Positions 1 to 13,300 are shown, numbered from the stretch's first letter. The stretch is DNA of 64,000 nt from Bathymodiolus brooksi (GCA_963680875.1 OY804578.1:99353689-99417688); one strand, 5' to 3'. Made by a program: numbers and translations. The notes: a model not told the origin generated them from the letters alone.

Positions 1-56
1 CTGTATTTTATACATGTAAAGTAAAACAATTACAAATTACAATTACATGTATTTAC

Positions 57-2363
57 CAGTAATCAGGGTTATCCATCCTCTGTAGAAAATGATCTAGTTC
101 ATCACCTTTCTTTGGCTTGATCAACTTCTTGCCTTCAATGTCATAACCAATATGTGGATAATCTCTATACCATTCCATTGGTATGTTTCCAACTGTGTTA
201 CGTATATCCTACAATAAAAGATTGCCAGCTGTGTTACTGCTAACCCTACAGATATTAATTTTTAAGGGTCTACCCATAAGTTTTGATTCCCATTTTTTGA
301 CAAGCACTGTCAAGTTCAGATTCTTGTCCTGTATAACTTTTTTTTTTTTTTTTAAGTTTTGCTAAACTACCTACTGGTAGCCTATTCTTTTCAAGAATAT
401 TAGTGGAAACACAGATATTTTTTGCTTGGCCTACCCAATACTTAGATAATTTCAATAGTCTGCACTTTACAGTGGATTCATCTATGTTTGTGGATGCCTA
501 TTTTCACGATCTGACAGAAAATGATATTTTCTTTGATATTTAATTTTGTGTTACTTAATAGTTAAGTTGTTACTATCCTTACATTGTTTCTTCGTGAGAC
601 ACATTATCCTGATTCCTGGCCAAACGGTCTTTGCTCCTACTTCTTAACACTTAGTGCTTAGAGGACAAGCAGCAAATACCAGTTTTATAGTTTGCAGCTC
701 GAACCAACAATTTACCACACTAGCAGCGATCACACTAACCATTACATTACTTATGCAGTTAAGATCATCTCTGATTTTTACTTTAATGTCACATTCTTTC
801 CAGTCAAGATCTTGTGTTCCAACAATATGTTGGTTAGACCCGACCAATCTTCTGCACCCAAGGTGAGCACTCTAACCATTACACCACAGATGCGATCACA
901 AGTTTCTGTACAAATACATTATAAATGGATGGCAGATTTCGTAGATATTTGAAACTGAAATCTAATTAAATATTGCATGCATAGCGGGTCAACATAAAAA
1001 GTGCCTCCATCTCCACCCCTCTTAATACAACTTTTTCTGTAATAGCCCTTAATTAATATCTACCTCTTCATCTGATGAGTCATGGTAATACTCATCCTCC
1101 ACTGTCTGTGATGTTGTTTTCTTGTTACCCTCACGGTTTAATCTATTTTTAGCTTTTACATTTACAGTGTTTTTATCTTCATCATTTACATTGTCACTAT
1201 CTTGGTCACTGTTAATTTCCTCATTTATGATGTTGCTTTCATCGTTGTCACTTTCATCAAATTCTTCATCATCATCATCATCATCTGATTTATCACTATC
1301 TTTTTCATTCTGTTAATAAACATGTGGAATAATAATTAAATTTTTACAATTAGTTAATTTAAACCTAATTAAAAATTATTTGTTTGTTTGATGAAAAAAA
1401 AACTGATTAAATTAAAAGAACTTGATGAACATTTACTGATTAGCAGTATTTACACGTAGCAAAATAAAAATCCACACATTTTGCATGAATTTTGATACAT
1501 AATTATGAACAGCTTTTTCTGCTGAAATAGGTTTTCTTACATCTTCAATAACATATTGTTTGTAGAGATTATAGAATAATATCATACAAGTATAGTTTCA
1601 AATAACTTTTTTCAGTTATAGCAAATGAGTAGATGTTTAATTCATACATGTACAGTATGATATTCATAATTTGCAGTGCAAAGCTAAAGGATATAGATCA
1701 TTTCACTGCAACATCTTCACATTTTAAATATTTGTTTAAATACACACATGTATACACACTAAAACTGTCATAATTTTTTAACTTACATACTTGAAAATAA
1801 AAAAAATAATGTTTTCCAATACAGTGGAGCCGTCGTGGTCCTGATCGCATGGTAGTTGGATTTATAACTACCTATGCAATCTGTTTCTATCACCACTAAC
1901 GTTGCACTCAATACAACATAATGTGATAAACTTTGTCAGTGACTTGCGGCAGGTCTGCGGTTTTCTCCGGTTTCCTCCACTAAAAAAATATTCCGGCACG
2001 ATATAACTGAAATATTGTTGAAAGTGGTGTTAAACACCATTACCCTAACCCTCCAATATAGTAAACCCTCCTCTTTAATCCACCACTTATCATGGTCAAA
2101 TTTCATCAAAATTCAAATTTAAAAAATCATGTAGTTTATATGTAAATGTCTCCCTTGATATATTGCCACCCTTTCTTATCACCAAATTATAGCTTGGTCT
2201 AAAAGGCAGTGGTATCACGAGGGTGCACTGTATATGGAATACCATGCAACGTTACCTCCTCTTCTGAAAAATCAGGTTCTTCTTCTAACCCTGAATACAT
2301 GCTTTCTTCCGAATCTGTTGTGTCATCTGACTCACTGGCCGATTTGTTCTTAAACAAGTCCAT
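57..2363 (-). CDS. BOP1: BOP1 ribosome biogenesis protein, N-terminal part (three exons, runs off left edge)
   Basis: BOP1 is part of the PeBoW complex (PES1-BOP1-WDR12) needed in the nucleolus for 27S/32S pre-rRNA processing and 60S subunit assembly. On the minus strand three exons join in frame: 2363-2256, 1309-1064 and 208-57, all with AG acceptors and GT donors (GTAACG, GTAGAT, GTAAAT). The first gives an acidic stretch with [12 protein letters not shown], matching the SEESVFSGLED segment of vertebrate BOP1. The second is Asp/Glu/Ser-rich and ends [10 protein letters not shown]. The third starts [19 protein letters not shown] and ends DNPDYW, the highly conserved start of the BOP1 N-terminal domain. 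The WD40 propeller lies beyond position 1. The ATG at 2363-2361 directly follows a splice acceptor, so it may be internal; an upstream first exon was not found. Identification is firm, the 5' end is not. Confidence 0.9.
590..895 (-). repeat. SINE family B copy in BOP1 intron
   Basis: Diverged minus-strand copy of the element seen complete at 44630-45010. The tRNA-like head with 'aatggttagagtgctcacc' (read on minus) lies near 895 and the 'aggataatgtgtctcacg' body near 595. It separates BOP1 exons 1064-1309 and 57-208. Confidence 0.65.
1825..2040 (+). repeat. SINE family A1 copy in BOP1 intron
   Basis: The copy opens with a GGAGCCGTCGTGGTCCTGAT head and closes with GTTGAAAGTGGTGTTAAACACC. The same head-to-tail order recurs about ten times in this window on both strands. 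It sits between two BOP1 exons, antisense to the gene. Confidence 0.75.
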
Positions 2364-2587
2364 CTGAAAAAAAAAATGGTGTCAAATCAAATTATAACTA
2401 ATAATTACAACTATTGTAAAATCAGTGTCACAGGGTGGGTAGATGTTTACAGGGGATATGTCCTAATCATTACAGCCAAGGGAGATGGTAAAACACTACC
2501 TCAAATAGTCTAGGGGTCACTTCTACATTTGACTTGTATTAAAACTAATTATATAAAAGACTTACAAAGTTGGTTGATTTTGATATT

Positions 2588-2862
2588 TGGTTTTTAACGC
2601 CACTTTCAGCAATATTTCAGCTATATCATGGCGACCAGTTTTAGTGGTGGAAGAAGCCAGAGTACCCGGAGAGAACCATCGACCATGGGCAAGCAACTGG
2701 TGAACTTTATCACTTACGGCTGCCAGTCGAGTGCACCCTTTTTTGCAATTTACAAACCCGAGTGTGAACCCAAGCCGTATTGATGATAGGCTTGTATGAG
2801 TTGTTAGGTAATCCAACTACCTTATGTCCTAACTCATTGAGCCACCCGAGCCCTACAAAGTT
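2588..2862 (-). repeat. SINE family A2 copy
   Basis: Minus-strand copy nearly identical in layout to 13639-13897 and 48216-48475. It has a tRNA-like head with 'gtggctcaatgagttagg', a body containing 'gggtgcactcgac', and the shared 3' tail 'gatatagctgaaatattgct'. It differs from family A1 only in the 5' two thirds. Confidence 0.8.
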
Positions 2863-3324
2863 GGTAACTTTTTTCTTCATGACATTAAATCCCTTAACAA
2901 AGTGGTTAAACAGTGGTAGAAATAAGAAAACCAAAATTGAAGATCCCTTAATCATGCTAAAATTTACAATCAATGTTCTAAATGTGATCAGGAAGCTCTT
3001 CAATATGTTCAGTGCCCTTTGTAAAGCACAGTGGTCATGTGACCGTTGGTCTGATAGCCCTCAGAAACTCATGGGTAAATTAAGCATTCTGGCAATATCA
3101 TGAAATCTAATTTGACATCTTGAAAACATTTTCAACATTTTATAAATTAAACCATTAAAAAATGTCATAAAATTATGCAGCCTTTTGTTGTCTTGTGTTC
3201 AATCTTGTGCTCATCATATTTTGCTTTCTTTGTTTAATGTGGGTTTCTGTAAATGTTTAGAGTGATTGTTGCATAACATTAAATGAGTAAATATTCAGCT
3301 ATATTAAAGCGATAACAAATTACA

Positions 3325-3500
3325 TTTGACAACCTGACGATGATGTCGAATTTGTACTAGACCAACATATTTTGCATATTGCTAGCTCACTGACTGAAAC
3401 AAGAGTTAGTGGTTAGACATGTTGTTCCATTCAGACACATTATCATGATTGTGAGCCAACTAGCCTTTACTCTGATTTGTTAATCTTGGTGGAGAAGAAA
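3325..3500 (-). repeat. SINE family B fragment
   Basis: Carries the body segment 'tagaccaacatattttgcat', 'gctagctcactgactgaaac' and 'cattatcatgattgtgagcc', diverged from the 44630-45010 copy. The tRNA-like head is missing. Confidence 0.6.
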
Positions 3501-4808
3501 ATACAAATGTTATGGTTCCTACAGTACAGAAAGCGACATACCGTGATTGATCACTCCGAGAGACATAATTTTTAATCCTTTAGACATATCATCACAGACA
3601 TAAACCCACTGTGATAGACCTAAAAAGGACCATAAAACAAGGTGGTGGGGATTAAATTTTATGGCTCTCGGTCACCTGTGCGCCGATTGATATTTTACCG
3701 CCAATTAAGAGATTAGCGTTACCTGTTCTACCTGTTGACTTTTAATATCGTAAGCCGTAATTATTGCTACTGAAGGATGTATTTTTGACAATTAATTTTG
3801 TATCCTCTTGCTGTTAATATTTGACTGTTTGTTGCTTTTCATTGCCAAAGAATGTCTGTCTTGTTATCGTTTTCGTTTGTTTTAGAAAGTTCTACTTTAT
3901 GACCTCGAGTTCTATATTAAGAATTTTGTTGAAACCGCAACTGAACTTTATCTTGTTTAATTTCAATTTCTCATTTTTTTTCTACTGTTGGGTTGTATTC
4001 AGTATGTATTGAAATATTCGTAAATACGGGCTACTTCATCAATGTATTTTTTGTTTATAAGTTAAACCGCAGTCGCAGGTTTTTGAAGCACAGACTTTGC
4101 AAGTGCTGGTTTTTAGTGTTTAGTTGGTAAAGAGCAGACTTAAAATTGATTATTGGTTTATTTTGTGTTTTGGACTTTTACCTCTCGTATTGAAAAAAAA
4201 TTAACAATTCAAGTAAACTGTTTTACACACATGGCTTGTTAGGTAATTTCGTTATAGATGAAAATAATTTTCTTTAAAATTGCAAACAAAAACCTATAAC
4301 AATCCAAATTACGTAGCTTAATGGCTACAAAATGAACAAAAAGCGGAAAACTATGAGCATGCTTTTAATTTGTTCCATAAACTTTGAGTTTTTTTTACTG
4401 TATTTTGTCATAAATCTATTGGGTTGAAAGCCAATTAAGATTTGAATTTGAATAAATAAATAAATAAACTGGTGACATTTGATTTTGGTCAGATACTGTG
4501 TAATGTCAAACATTTGTAGGGGTAAAATCATGATAAAGGTTAATTCCTTATTTCCTTTCACGTTTCTAAACTTTCTGCAGATTAGTCGCTAATTTCCAAA
4601 ATATATCCGTAAATTTAGTGACTTTTGGACATGTAGTACTTCTTTGAACGATCTGTTTATAAATATTTGTTTCGTTAATTTTTAATCAAATTCTTCAATG
4701 ACCGTATACAGGTATAAAAATTATTTAGTACGTATTTCTACAACGAAAAGGGTTTTAACTGGGTTTTCTACGAAGATTAAAATAAAAAAAATTACTGAAC
4801 GTATAAAA

Positions 4809-4916
4809 AATATTAGTGAACTAAAATGTAATATTGAACTGGAAATACGCTTTCAAACGTAAAATATTAGTGAACTAAAATGTAATGTTGAACTGGAAAT
4901 ACGCTTTAAAACGTAA
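4809..4916. repeat. Two-copy 54-bp tandem duplication
   Basis: Two adjacent copies beginning AATATTAGTGAACTAAAATG and ending AAACGTAA, at 4809-4862 and 4863-4916, differ at only a few positions. No coding content is seen. Confidence 0.85.
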
Positions 4917-5484
4917 CAAATCACGCATATCGCGCATGTGTTTATGCAACTTCATTTGTGCACAAGCCAGGTCACGTGTACACGTGTCAATAAAATACTA
5001 GGTGTAGATACGCAATACACAGCCAAGGTTAAAAAATTTTGAAACATATTTGCACAACCCATGATTTCGCTGAATTGAAGTTGAATAATCATTTATTATT
5101 TACATTTTATTCATCAATTCAAATGAACTCTCCGTTCTCGTGCTATTTTCTCGATCTCTGGATTTCATTCCCGGGATTACGTTCAAGGATGTTTTACGTT
5201 TTGAGGAAAGAAATAAAAATGTTTTTTTTTTAATTCTGAGGGGAATCGGAGACAGTACCTGAAAAAAAATAGGCGATTTAAAAATGTAATTTCACCTGTA
5301 CATCTTATCTGACTAGTTTACCTGTAAAACGACACACTTGATTACAAGATTAACACCTGGTGTTTTATTGCCCCCTGATCACCGACATGAATTAAAATTT
5401 GTAATCCCCATCACTCTCCTAGACATGACCACTATCACGGTGATTGATCATGGCATGTCCCTTTCTGTACTGTAACAGTCTGTA

Positions 5485-5562
5485 GTTTCACCCGATCAGA
5501 GCACCAACTCATGATCTACCACACTTGAGGTGAGCACGCTAGCCATTACACCACCGATATGG
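5485..5562 (-). repeat. SINE family B head fragment
   Basis: The tRNA-like head on the minus strand ('tggtgtaatggctagcgtgc' reading downward from about 5560), followed by the anticodon-arm/B-box region. It is truncated after about 80 bp. Confidence 0.6.
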
Positions 5563-6891
5563 TTTATCTAATTTTGATTTCAAATTCCCCAGCACACTGG
5601 AAAAGGGTAAAATTACTGAGTACCATATTTACATTGTGTAATTTGTGAGCTTGGTTATAATATTATAAAAATATCATTTCAGTTGAAAAACATTTTTCTA
5701 TTTTATGATAAGTGTCCTACAATACGGAAAATGGAATATACAAAATTTTAACTTAATCATTACTCTATTGAAATTTTGCCAATCTGTAGAAATATTGTTT
5801 TAAATAAGCTGTGAAATAAGAAAAGAATCAGTCATGCCAATGTTTACACCGGAAACATGCTTGATGCAAAAGCTAACGATAACATCAAAATGTATTATGA
5901 TTGAATGAAATCCTGTTGTATTTCAATACATGGAAAGTAGTATTTAATTAATATTTCTCATATTTTGGCTTCCTATTTTTCAATTTAGAGGGAAAAGAAG
6001 GGTAAATGAAAGTTATTTTAATATGCGTTTACTTTCAACTTCTAATCAGGGGAGATAACTCGATAACTCAAAGTACTTTGTAATACCGGTAGCTCCTGAC
6101 AGTAAGTAAATAATTGCTGAGACTGTGTAGTATAGTGTACATTTACCGCATGTTATCACCACGTAGAAAACATTTATTGATTGGGGGTTGGCAAGTATGA
6201 TATTGAATGTGGTAACAATCAATAGAAAATTTTAGTCCCAAAAGTTACGATGAAGTGATGATTTTAGATTTCCAAATTGTAAGTTAATTTAGTTATGTCG
6301 CTATCTTCCTATATATTCGTTTCCATCCCGTATATCGACCTTGTTTTTACTTCACACGAAAACAGATGACGCCATTTTACTGACAATAAAAGTTGCCAGA
6401 TAATCAAGAGTATATTAAAATACAAGAATGGCTTTAAAAACAATCTTATGTACAAAGAAATATTTAACTAGCCATTCTTTGAGAATTTCAATCGTCATAT
6501 GAATGAAGGGTTAACACTGTTGATGGTTTTCCGTAACTAAAAAAGAAGAAGAAGAATCGCTATATCTGAAAATCGATAATAGCACGAAAACCGATAACAC
6601 GATGCTATAGTTTAATCTTCATTTATCAGTGATTCTAATATGACGTCCTTCTTTCGCTTTGTACAAAAATAGGGTGATTTATCGATTGAGTATAATCAAA
6701 TTGGCACATGTGCCGGTGCATGTGACTGACTTTGCCGTCGTAAATGTACATGTTGATGAATTATCGTCTGCTCGAATTTGGCAGCATAAATTGTGTGCGG
6801 CATATTCTGCAAGCGTAAATGTAAATAACTGTCTTCCAATCAAAGTATTCTACCCTATTTGTACTCTTAGACATATCAGAATCGAAATAAT

Positions 6892-7002
6892 TCATGGAAG
6901 CCAGAATGTGTTTTGAGTTTTATCTCTCGCCTCTGGCTCGGGATAAAATACTAATATCTGCCAACCCATGTTAAAACTCAAAACACATTCTGGCTTCCAT
7001 GA
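6892..7002. repeat. Perfect 31-bp inverted repeat with 49-bp loop
   Basis: The arm at 6892-6922 (starting TCATGGAAGCCAGAATGTGT) is repeated as its exact reverse complement at 6972-7002. The loop holds 'cgcctctggctcgggataaa'. It ends less than 100 bp before the putative 5' exon boundary of IMPA1. No clear target duplication flanks it, so it may be a fold-back MITE or a structural element. Confidence 0.9.
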
Positions 7003-7091
7003 TTTCTTTCTTAACTAACCGATTGTTTTCGGGATTTCTGAGTTTTGACTTCTTGTTGACATGTTTCTCAGTAAATGCATTAACCTATAAG
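7003..7091 (+). other. Probable non-coding 5' exon of IMPA1 (3' boundary only)
   Basis: A strong donor AAG/GTGAGT follows position 7091, and a pyrimidine-rich acceptor (CAATTACAG) ends at 7330, four bases before the IMPA1 start codon. This implies a 239-bp intron in the 5' UTR. The transcription start is unknown and the left limit given is arbitrary. An ATG at 6999 would open an upstream frame that is out of frame with IMPA1 after splicing. Confidence 0.5.
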
Positions 7092-7334
7092 GTGAGTGTT
7101 AAGAACAGTGAAATCTTGTTTTGTTACTCCAATGCGAGTTGTGTATTTGATACATGTATATTCTGCACATCTATTGGATACCTTTTTCAAAGGGGTTATG
7201 GCCTGCAGTGGAGAAACTGTGTAATATTTTTTGATACAAGAAGGTTCCCTTGGGCAGTTGATTTGAAGAATGTAATTATCAGCTGACTCATCAAAGCTTC
7301 ACTTCAGTTTTTTTTACATTTCAATTACAGCAAT

Positions 7335-10300
7335 ATGTCTTCAACAGAACTTCAGGATTTTTTAACAACAGCAGTAGAAATTGCTAAGCAAGCAGGAGAG
7401 GTAATTCATCTACATACATTCTGACTGTTATTTTCTTTTATATGGTTTAACAGTTGGTTGAGCTGCTTGTTGGATAATGGTCCCTAATTTTAGCCTGACC
7501 AAAGTAATCAGATGTTTGTATAAACCTAACATCAAATTACGATCTGTGTTTGATAAATTGTTATTTTTCCAGTTTCTAATTCTAAATATAATGACTTCCA
7601 AACAAAATATGCTAAATGGTGTTTTTTGAAAAGTTTCTCTCTAGTATGAAATTACCTGTACCGACCAATTTTACTTCACGATCATCAAAAAAAGACATCA
7701 TCAACAAAGGTGAAAGTATAAATCCAACAATAATGTTCAACCTATATTATGTATGGAAATATTAACTGGCTACTTATTGATGAATGAGCGAGTGATTGTT
7801 GTTTAAGAAGGCCAAGTGGGCAATTTTTCAGCTACTAGTATGTCATGTCGAGAACAAATTACTTTCTGATGAGATGATGAGGATGTTGTCTGCTTTGTAC
7901 TAGACCAAAATGCTTAAAATAATTGGATTTTCTGATGAATTTCATATTGCAAGCTCACTGAAACAACAGTCTGTAGGTAGAAATGTTGCTCTAGTCAAAT
8001 ATGAGCCATCCAGTCTTTGCTCCTGTTCTGTAATGCTGTGTGTTTAGTGGAGAAGCAGTCAATGCTAAGTTTATAGTTTTTGGTTTGACCTGGAAAGGGA
8101 TATAACCTACGATCTACCTTCAATAATGACCATACCTGTATGTTAAAATGGGTGTGATATGGCCCATAGCCTGCAAGTTTACAAATAATAAATTATGTTG
8201 GTGAAGGTGGTGCTGGGATTGTCCTCTGGATGGATGTTTTGATTCTACAAGGAAAAGGGGAGGTAATTTTGTTTGAAATGATGGGTTATGAGTTATATTG
8301 TTAATGCCACTTTCAACAATCTTTCAATTATATCATGACAGTCAGTTTTATTGTTGGAGGAAACCAGACTACCCAGAGAAAACCAAAGGTCTGTCGCAAG
8401 TCTCTGACAAACTTTATCTCATAATGTTCTATCAAGTACATTGTTTGTACATCTCGCCATGAGCAGGATTCAAACTCACAACTTTAGTGGTGATAGACAC
8501 TGAAATCCAATTACCATACGATCATGACAATGATGGCCCCTTGATTGAAATGAATAATTTATTGTAAGATTAAGACTGCAATGCTATACTGTCATATAAT
8601 GCTATTTCTTGCTGTCCACTGTGATCCCTTAGTGGCTTTCAAAAAGTGTACAAAAAGCCTTTTTGGTCGACCATAGTCTTGCATTATTCATGCTAACTGT
8701 AACATGTATTATCAAATTACCAGTGATTACATGTAGCAAGAATTATACAGTGATATTACATCTATTTTTATATATTTTTCAGGTTGTTCGAGAAGCCTTT
8801 TTCAAAGACAAATCTTTACAGACAAAAAGTTCATTTGCTGACCTTGTAACAGAAACAGACCAAGCAGTAGAAAAACAAATAATTAACTCATTTAAAGAAA
8901 AATATCCTACACATAAGTAAGATCTGTGTAATGTTATATTTAGTTCTAGCTTCCAAGTGATATGGGGGCTGTCATGGATGCAATCAGTGCCTATCACCAC
9001 TAACATTGTGAGTTCGGAACTCGTTCATGGCATGATGTACTCTATTCAACATTATGTGATGAAGTTTGTCAGTGACTTGTGGCAGGCCGGTGGTTTTCTC
9101 TGTGTACTCCGGTTTTCTCCACCAATAAAACAGACCGCCACGATATAACTGAAATATTGTTGAAAGTGGTGTTAAACACCATAACCTTAACCCTTACCCA
9201 AGCGATATCTTTGCATTTTATTTTTTGGTTTTGGTAACTTTTAGTATTACAGGTCCTACGTTTGAAGAATTGTTAATGTGATATAAGCTTAAATGAAAAA
9301 TAAAAATAAATTGTTCCTCCATTAATACTATTTATCATAAACATAGGAAATTCAAATATAGACATGAATATTTTTATTATATATATATATGTTTATATTA
9401 ACTATGCATAGTACTGAATTTGAAATTTCACATTGGATAATATGTCTGAGGAGAGCAACATGTCTACTTTCGAACTGTTGTTTCAGTTAGCTTGCACCAG
9501 AGAAGTAGCACTAAAAGTGTTGGTATAGAAGAAAGCGGACATCATCATCATCTCATTGAATGTAACTTGTTCTCACCGAGATATAGTTGAAAAATTTCTC
9601 ATTTGTCGTTAAACAACAATCACTCACTCGTACGAGACTTTTTTTTACCTAAATATTTTTTTTCTGTGGGAGTAACACCCGAAAAAAAAATGACATGAGC
9701 CTTTATATTTAGCATTTAAACCAAATTAACTAATCTTAGAATTCATATACTGGTATATATTTTTTACATGTAGATTTATTGGAGAGGAGTCTGTAGCTGA
9801 TGGACATAAAATAGAATGGACAGATGACCCCACTTGGATTATTGACCCTATAGATGGCACTTCAAACTTTGTTCATAAAATACCTCATACATGTATTTGT
9901 ATTGGGTTAGCTATAAAGAAACAGGTAATTTTGTGCATATTGTAATAAAAAAATTATCTTGTACATATAAATTTTTTTCACACCACAATATAGCTGAAAT
10001 ACTGCTAAAGTTGGTGTTAAACACCAATCAATGAATCAATTAATAACATATATATATTCAGGTAAAAATATCTTATTTGGTTTTCATGCCAATTTAGCAC
10101 ATAATTATTATACAAATGAAAATTTGTTTTGGAAAATGCACGTATAATCAGGGGTTGAAAATTCCTCAAGTCCGACGCCCGAGACTAGAAAATTGAAACT
10201 TCGGGCTTGGCGTTTTTCCATGGAAAAAGACTGTCGGGCATGCCTTTAATAAAATAAAAACTCCACTTTTTTCTAAGCGTCATGATTTCGATTCAAATCA

Positions 10301-13300
10301 CATGCAAGTTTTTGTCAATCGTCTCCTTTCACTGTAAATAAGTACTAAAAAGCTATTTTAAGAACGGTAATACACATCCTGGACGGATCGATATTCCTCA
10401 TGAATATTAATGAGTTCCGAATCACCTATGTGCTTCCCACATACCTATGTAAAGTCAAGCGTCGGAATAACATTGATCAATCGTATATTTATTTTGACAA
10501 CTTTTGAGAAAAATGTCATTGCTTAATTTTAATTTTAGTAAAAAAAGGGGAAAATGGAAAGCGGACGATGAGCCAACTGATCCTGAAACTCCCAGAAATA
10601 AAGATCTTAAAGGGATATTGTCTACCACAATCGTAATCTGAGCGAGGCCAAATCTATTTTTATCTATTTTTATGCCAGTAGCCTGGATGCTGCAGCATGG
10701 ATGTTAAAATTCGTGTTTGTTTACCTCACAAATACGGCCGTTTTATGCTATTCATTGACAATAATTTGCTGTTTCCAGGTTCAAGATTACATATATTGAA
10801 TAATATCTACCGAAAATGATCATAGGCATCATCATAAATTCATGAAATATGAAAAACGATTGAGAAAAGAAGGAAAAAACATGTTCGGCTTACCTATCAA
10901 ACAAAATATTTGCAAATTCAGTGCGAGTTTGGACACGTAGCACTTCCTTGAGTTCGTTCCAACGGTCCAACTGATCCCTACATATATCCTGCATTTGTTC
11001 CATTTGGAAGATACTTCACTTCTATTCATCTTTCTCTCTGAATCCGTCAAAGTCCGCTTTCTTCCAGGCGTTGACAGTTTCTCTTTTGCCCAAGAACCAC
11101 ATGTTGTTTATTGTTTCTAAACAGTGCGCATGCTCAAGACGTGTTCACATAGCAGGCCATATGAATAGATTTTAATATTGTCATCCAGGACAATAATTCT
11201 GATAACGATAGTTTTGGGTCTTTTTTGTCAAAAAATCGTATCTTTTGCAGAATAACTCGGTGTTAATCTTCATTTTATGAAGGTCAGTACGGAAAACGAC
11301 AATAATTTTGGGTATGAAAAAATTACGATTTTAGTAGACAATATCCCTTTAAGTATGATAGGAAGAAACCAACGAGAACATTTCAAAACTCATGGATAGA
11401 TAAATTTCCTTGGGTCGTCTTTGACGAGAATACTCAGGAAATGTACTGCAAGTACTGTAGAAAATGTCCACACTTGTTGGATATGAAAGATGCCCTTACT
11501 CGGGGAACTAAAAATTTACGCATTGATGGACTTAAGTTACACGATAAACACCAGGAGCACTTGTTATGTGCTACAAGATCCACCATCAGCTGATTGCCAT
11601 TGAACCAGCCAACTATTACACAGCAGGGGACTCCAGAACAAGAGGAAACCAGACTCAGACAGATCAGAGCCAAGAAGGACACATACCAACATTCCTTCTT
11701 CCCGAGATCCATCAGGGAATGGAACCAAGTACCATCTTCAGTTGTAGATGCTGGTTCCCTAGAGGACTTTAAGGTTAGGTTGAATTCCATCCCCTGGCTT
11801 TCATCACAACACAGATAAACGACAGGGCAGCCGTACGATGTATATATTGTACATGATTTTTATTTGTACATACCATCCATCTCTTTGAACATTTACCTGT
11901 TTTGGAGGGGCACCCTGTCTGATTGTTTATGCGCCCGAGTCACACACACTCAGTAACTACAGAGTCCGACTCGTATCCGGGAAGAAGAAGAAGAAGCATT
12001 GGATTAAGGAACTTGATGATCCCCAGGCAGCTGCCGGCCCTTCACAGGCCTTTGCTGACACCCAAAAGGCCAGTCATTATTGAAATTAGATGAAAGTCAG
12101 AGAAAACGTCTTGAAAGTTTGTTTAATACTGCCTACAGTGTTGTCAAAGCTGGAAAACCATTTTCAGATTATGAATTGATATGTGAAATACAAGTTAAAA
12201 ATGAACTTGACTTGGGTGAAAACTATAGAAATATTAATGGTTGTAAAACTTTTGCTGCATCAATTGCGCAAACTTTAGTTGACAAGCAAGTAAAATTTCA
12301 TCCTACAAATTGGGACTTGGCAAATCACTGACCGGACTTGGGTTAAAAAAGTTTAAAAAGCCCTGGGCTTGGGCCTGCCCAAAATTTGTTTCAGCCCCTG
12401 ATAATACAATTTTGTAACTTGTATGATTCTGATACAAATGAAAATGATGACATACGATTTTCTTCTCATGAAATTGACATGCCATGATATCAATATTGAC
12501 ATGGTTATCACATGACTTTCAGATGAAATAAAGATATTATGCAGGGTACTAACCAAATGTGCTAAATATAGTTGAAGCTTGTTTAATAAACAAGATAAGA
12601 CTTAAAGTGCTTTCCTCAATAAATTCTCAAGCCAGTCCAATTACTCTAATAAGGTTAATGGCTAAGGTTGTAGACTTCTGGTCACAAGTCTAGCACCACT
12701 GATATAAGTTTGAGCCCTGTGTTACTGCTTCCAGACACATTCCCAAGAAATAGTTATAGAGAACTTTAGATACAATAATCATCAGGGTGAAGGTTGTTGA
12801 CTTCTGACCACAAGTCCAACACCAGCGATGTAAGTTGTGAGTTTGAACCCTGTTCATGGCAAGGTGTACTCGATACAACATTATGTGATAAAGTTTGTCA
12901 GTGACTTGCGACAAGTCAGTGGTTTTCTCCCGGTACTCTGGTTTCCTTCACCAATAAAACTGACCGCCACGATATAACTGAAATATTGTTGAAAGTGGTA
13001 TTGAACACCATACACCTAACACCACAGATGTAAGTTTGAGTTCTGATAACAACTTCAAGTGTTACTGCTTCCAGACACATTCCCAAGGCTGGGAGAAATA
13101 GTTATAACAAGAACTTTAGATCAGCAAATCAAACATTTTCTTTTGACCCAATTGACTTGGTTTTTTTTATTTTTATTTTCACTGTATTTTAGATGAAGGT
13201 AGGAGTAGTGTATGCTCCAATATTAGACCAGATGTTTACATCTGTTAAAGGACAGGGTGCTTACTGTAATGGTGAACGCATGTCGACATCTAAACAGACA

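Larger units (their letters stand above)
2364..6891. other. Intergenic stretch between BOP1 and IMPA1
   Basis: No convincing coding exon on either strand. The missing BOP1 first exon and its promoter should lie here. It contains a SINE A2 copy (2588-2862), a SINE B fragment (about 3325-3500), a 54-bp tandem duplication (4809-4916) and a SINE B head (5485-5562). The rest is AT-rich and unremarkable. Confidence 0.5.
10149..12400 (+). mobile_element. hAT-like transposon relic with nested insertions, IMPA1 intron 3
   Basis: The ends are CAGGGGTTGAAA at 10149 and TTTCAGCCCCTG at 12400, which are inverted repeats of the hAT-like CAGGG type. They are flanked by the direct repeat ATAAT (10144-10148 and 12401-12405). 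This is shorter than the usual 8-bp hAT duplication, so the class is tentative. Inside is a broken reading frame: 10513-10610 then 11353-11560 give a TTF-type zinc-finger-like segment ([37 protein letters not shown]), and 12080-12331 gives [15 protein letters not shown] and [12 protein letters not shown], typical of ZNF862/C17orf113-like hAT-derived proteins. The catalytic region is absent. A 738-bp MITE and a LINE end interrupt it. Confidence 0.75.

Noticed and set aside
1122..1316. Plus-strand Ser/Leu-rich 64-codon frame
   Set aside because: It is the antisense of the acidic BOP1 exon 1064-1309.
5040..5170. BOP1 first exon candidate on minus (ATG near 5167 with a basic N-terminus)
   Set aside because: The only usable donor leaves a phase that does not match the exon starting at 2363.
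6999..7286. Plus-strand 95-codon frame as a small gene
   Set aside because: It starts inside a hairpin and crosses a consensus GTGAGT donor; it is better explained as the IMPA1 5' exon plus intron.
12080..12331. Independent 83-codon gene
   Set aside because: It is the last part of the broken zinc-finger frame of the hAT-like relic and directly precedes its 3' end.
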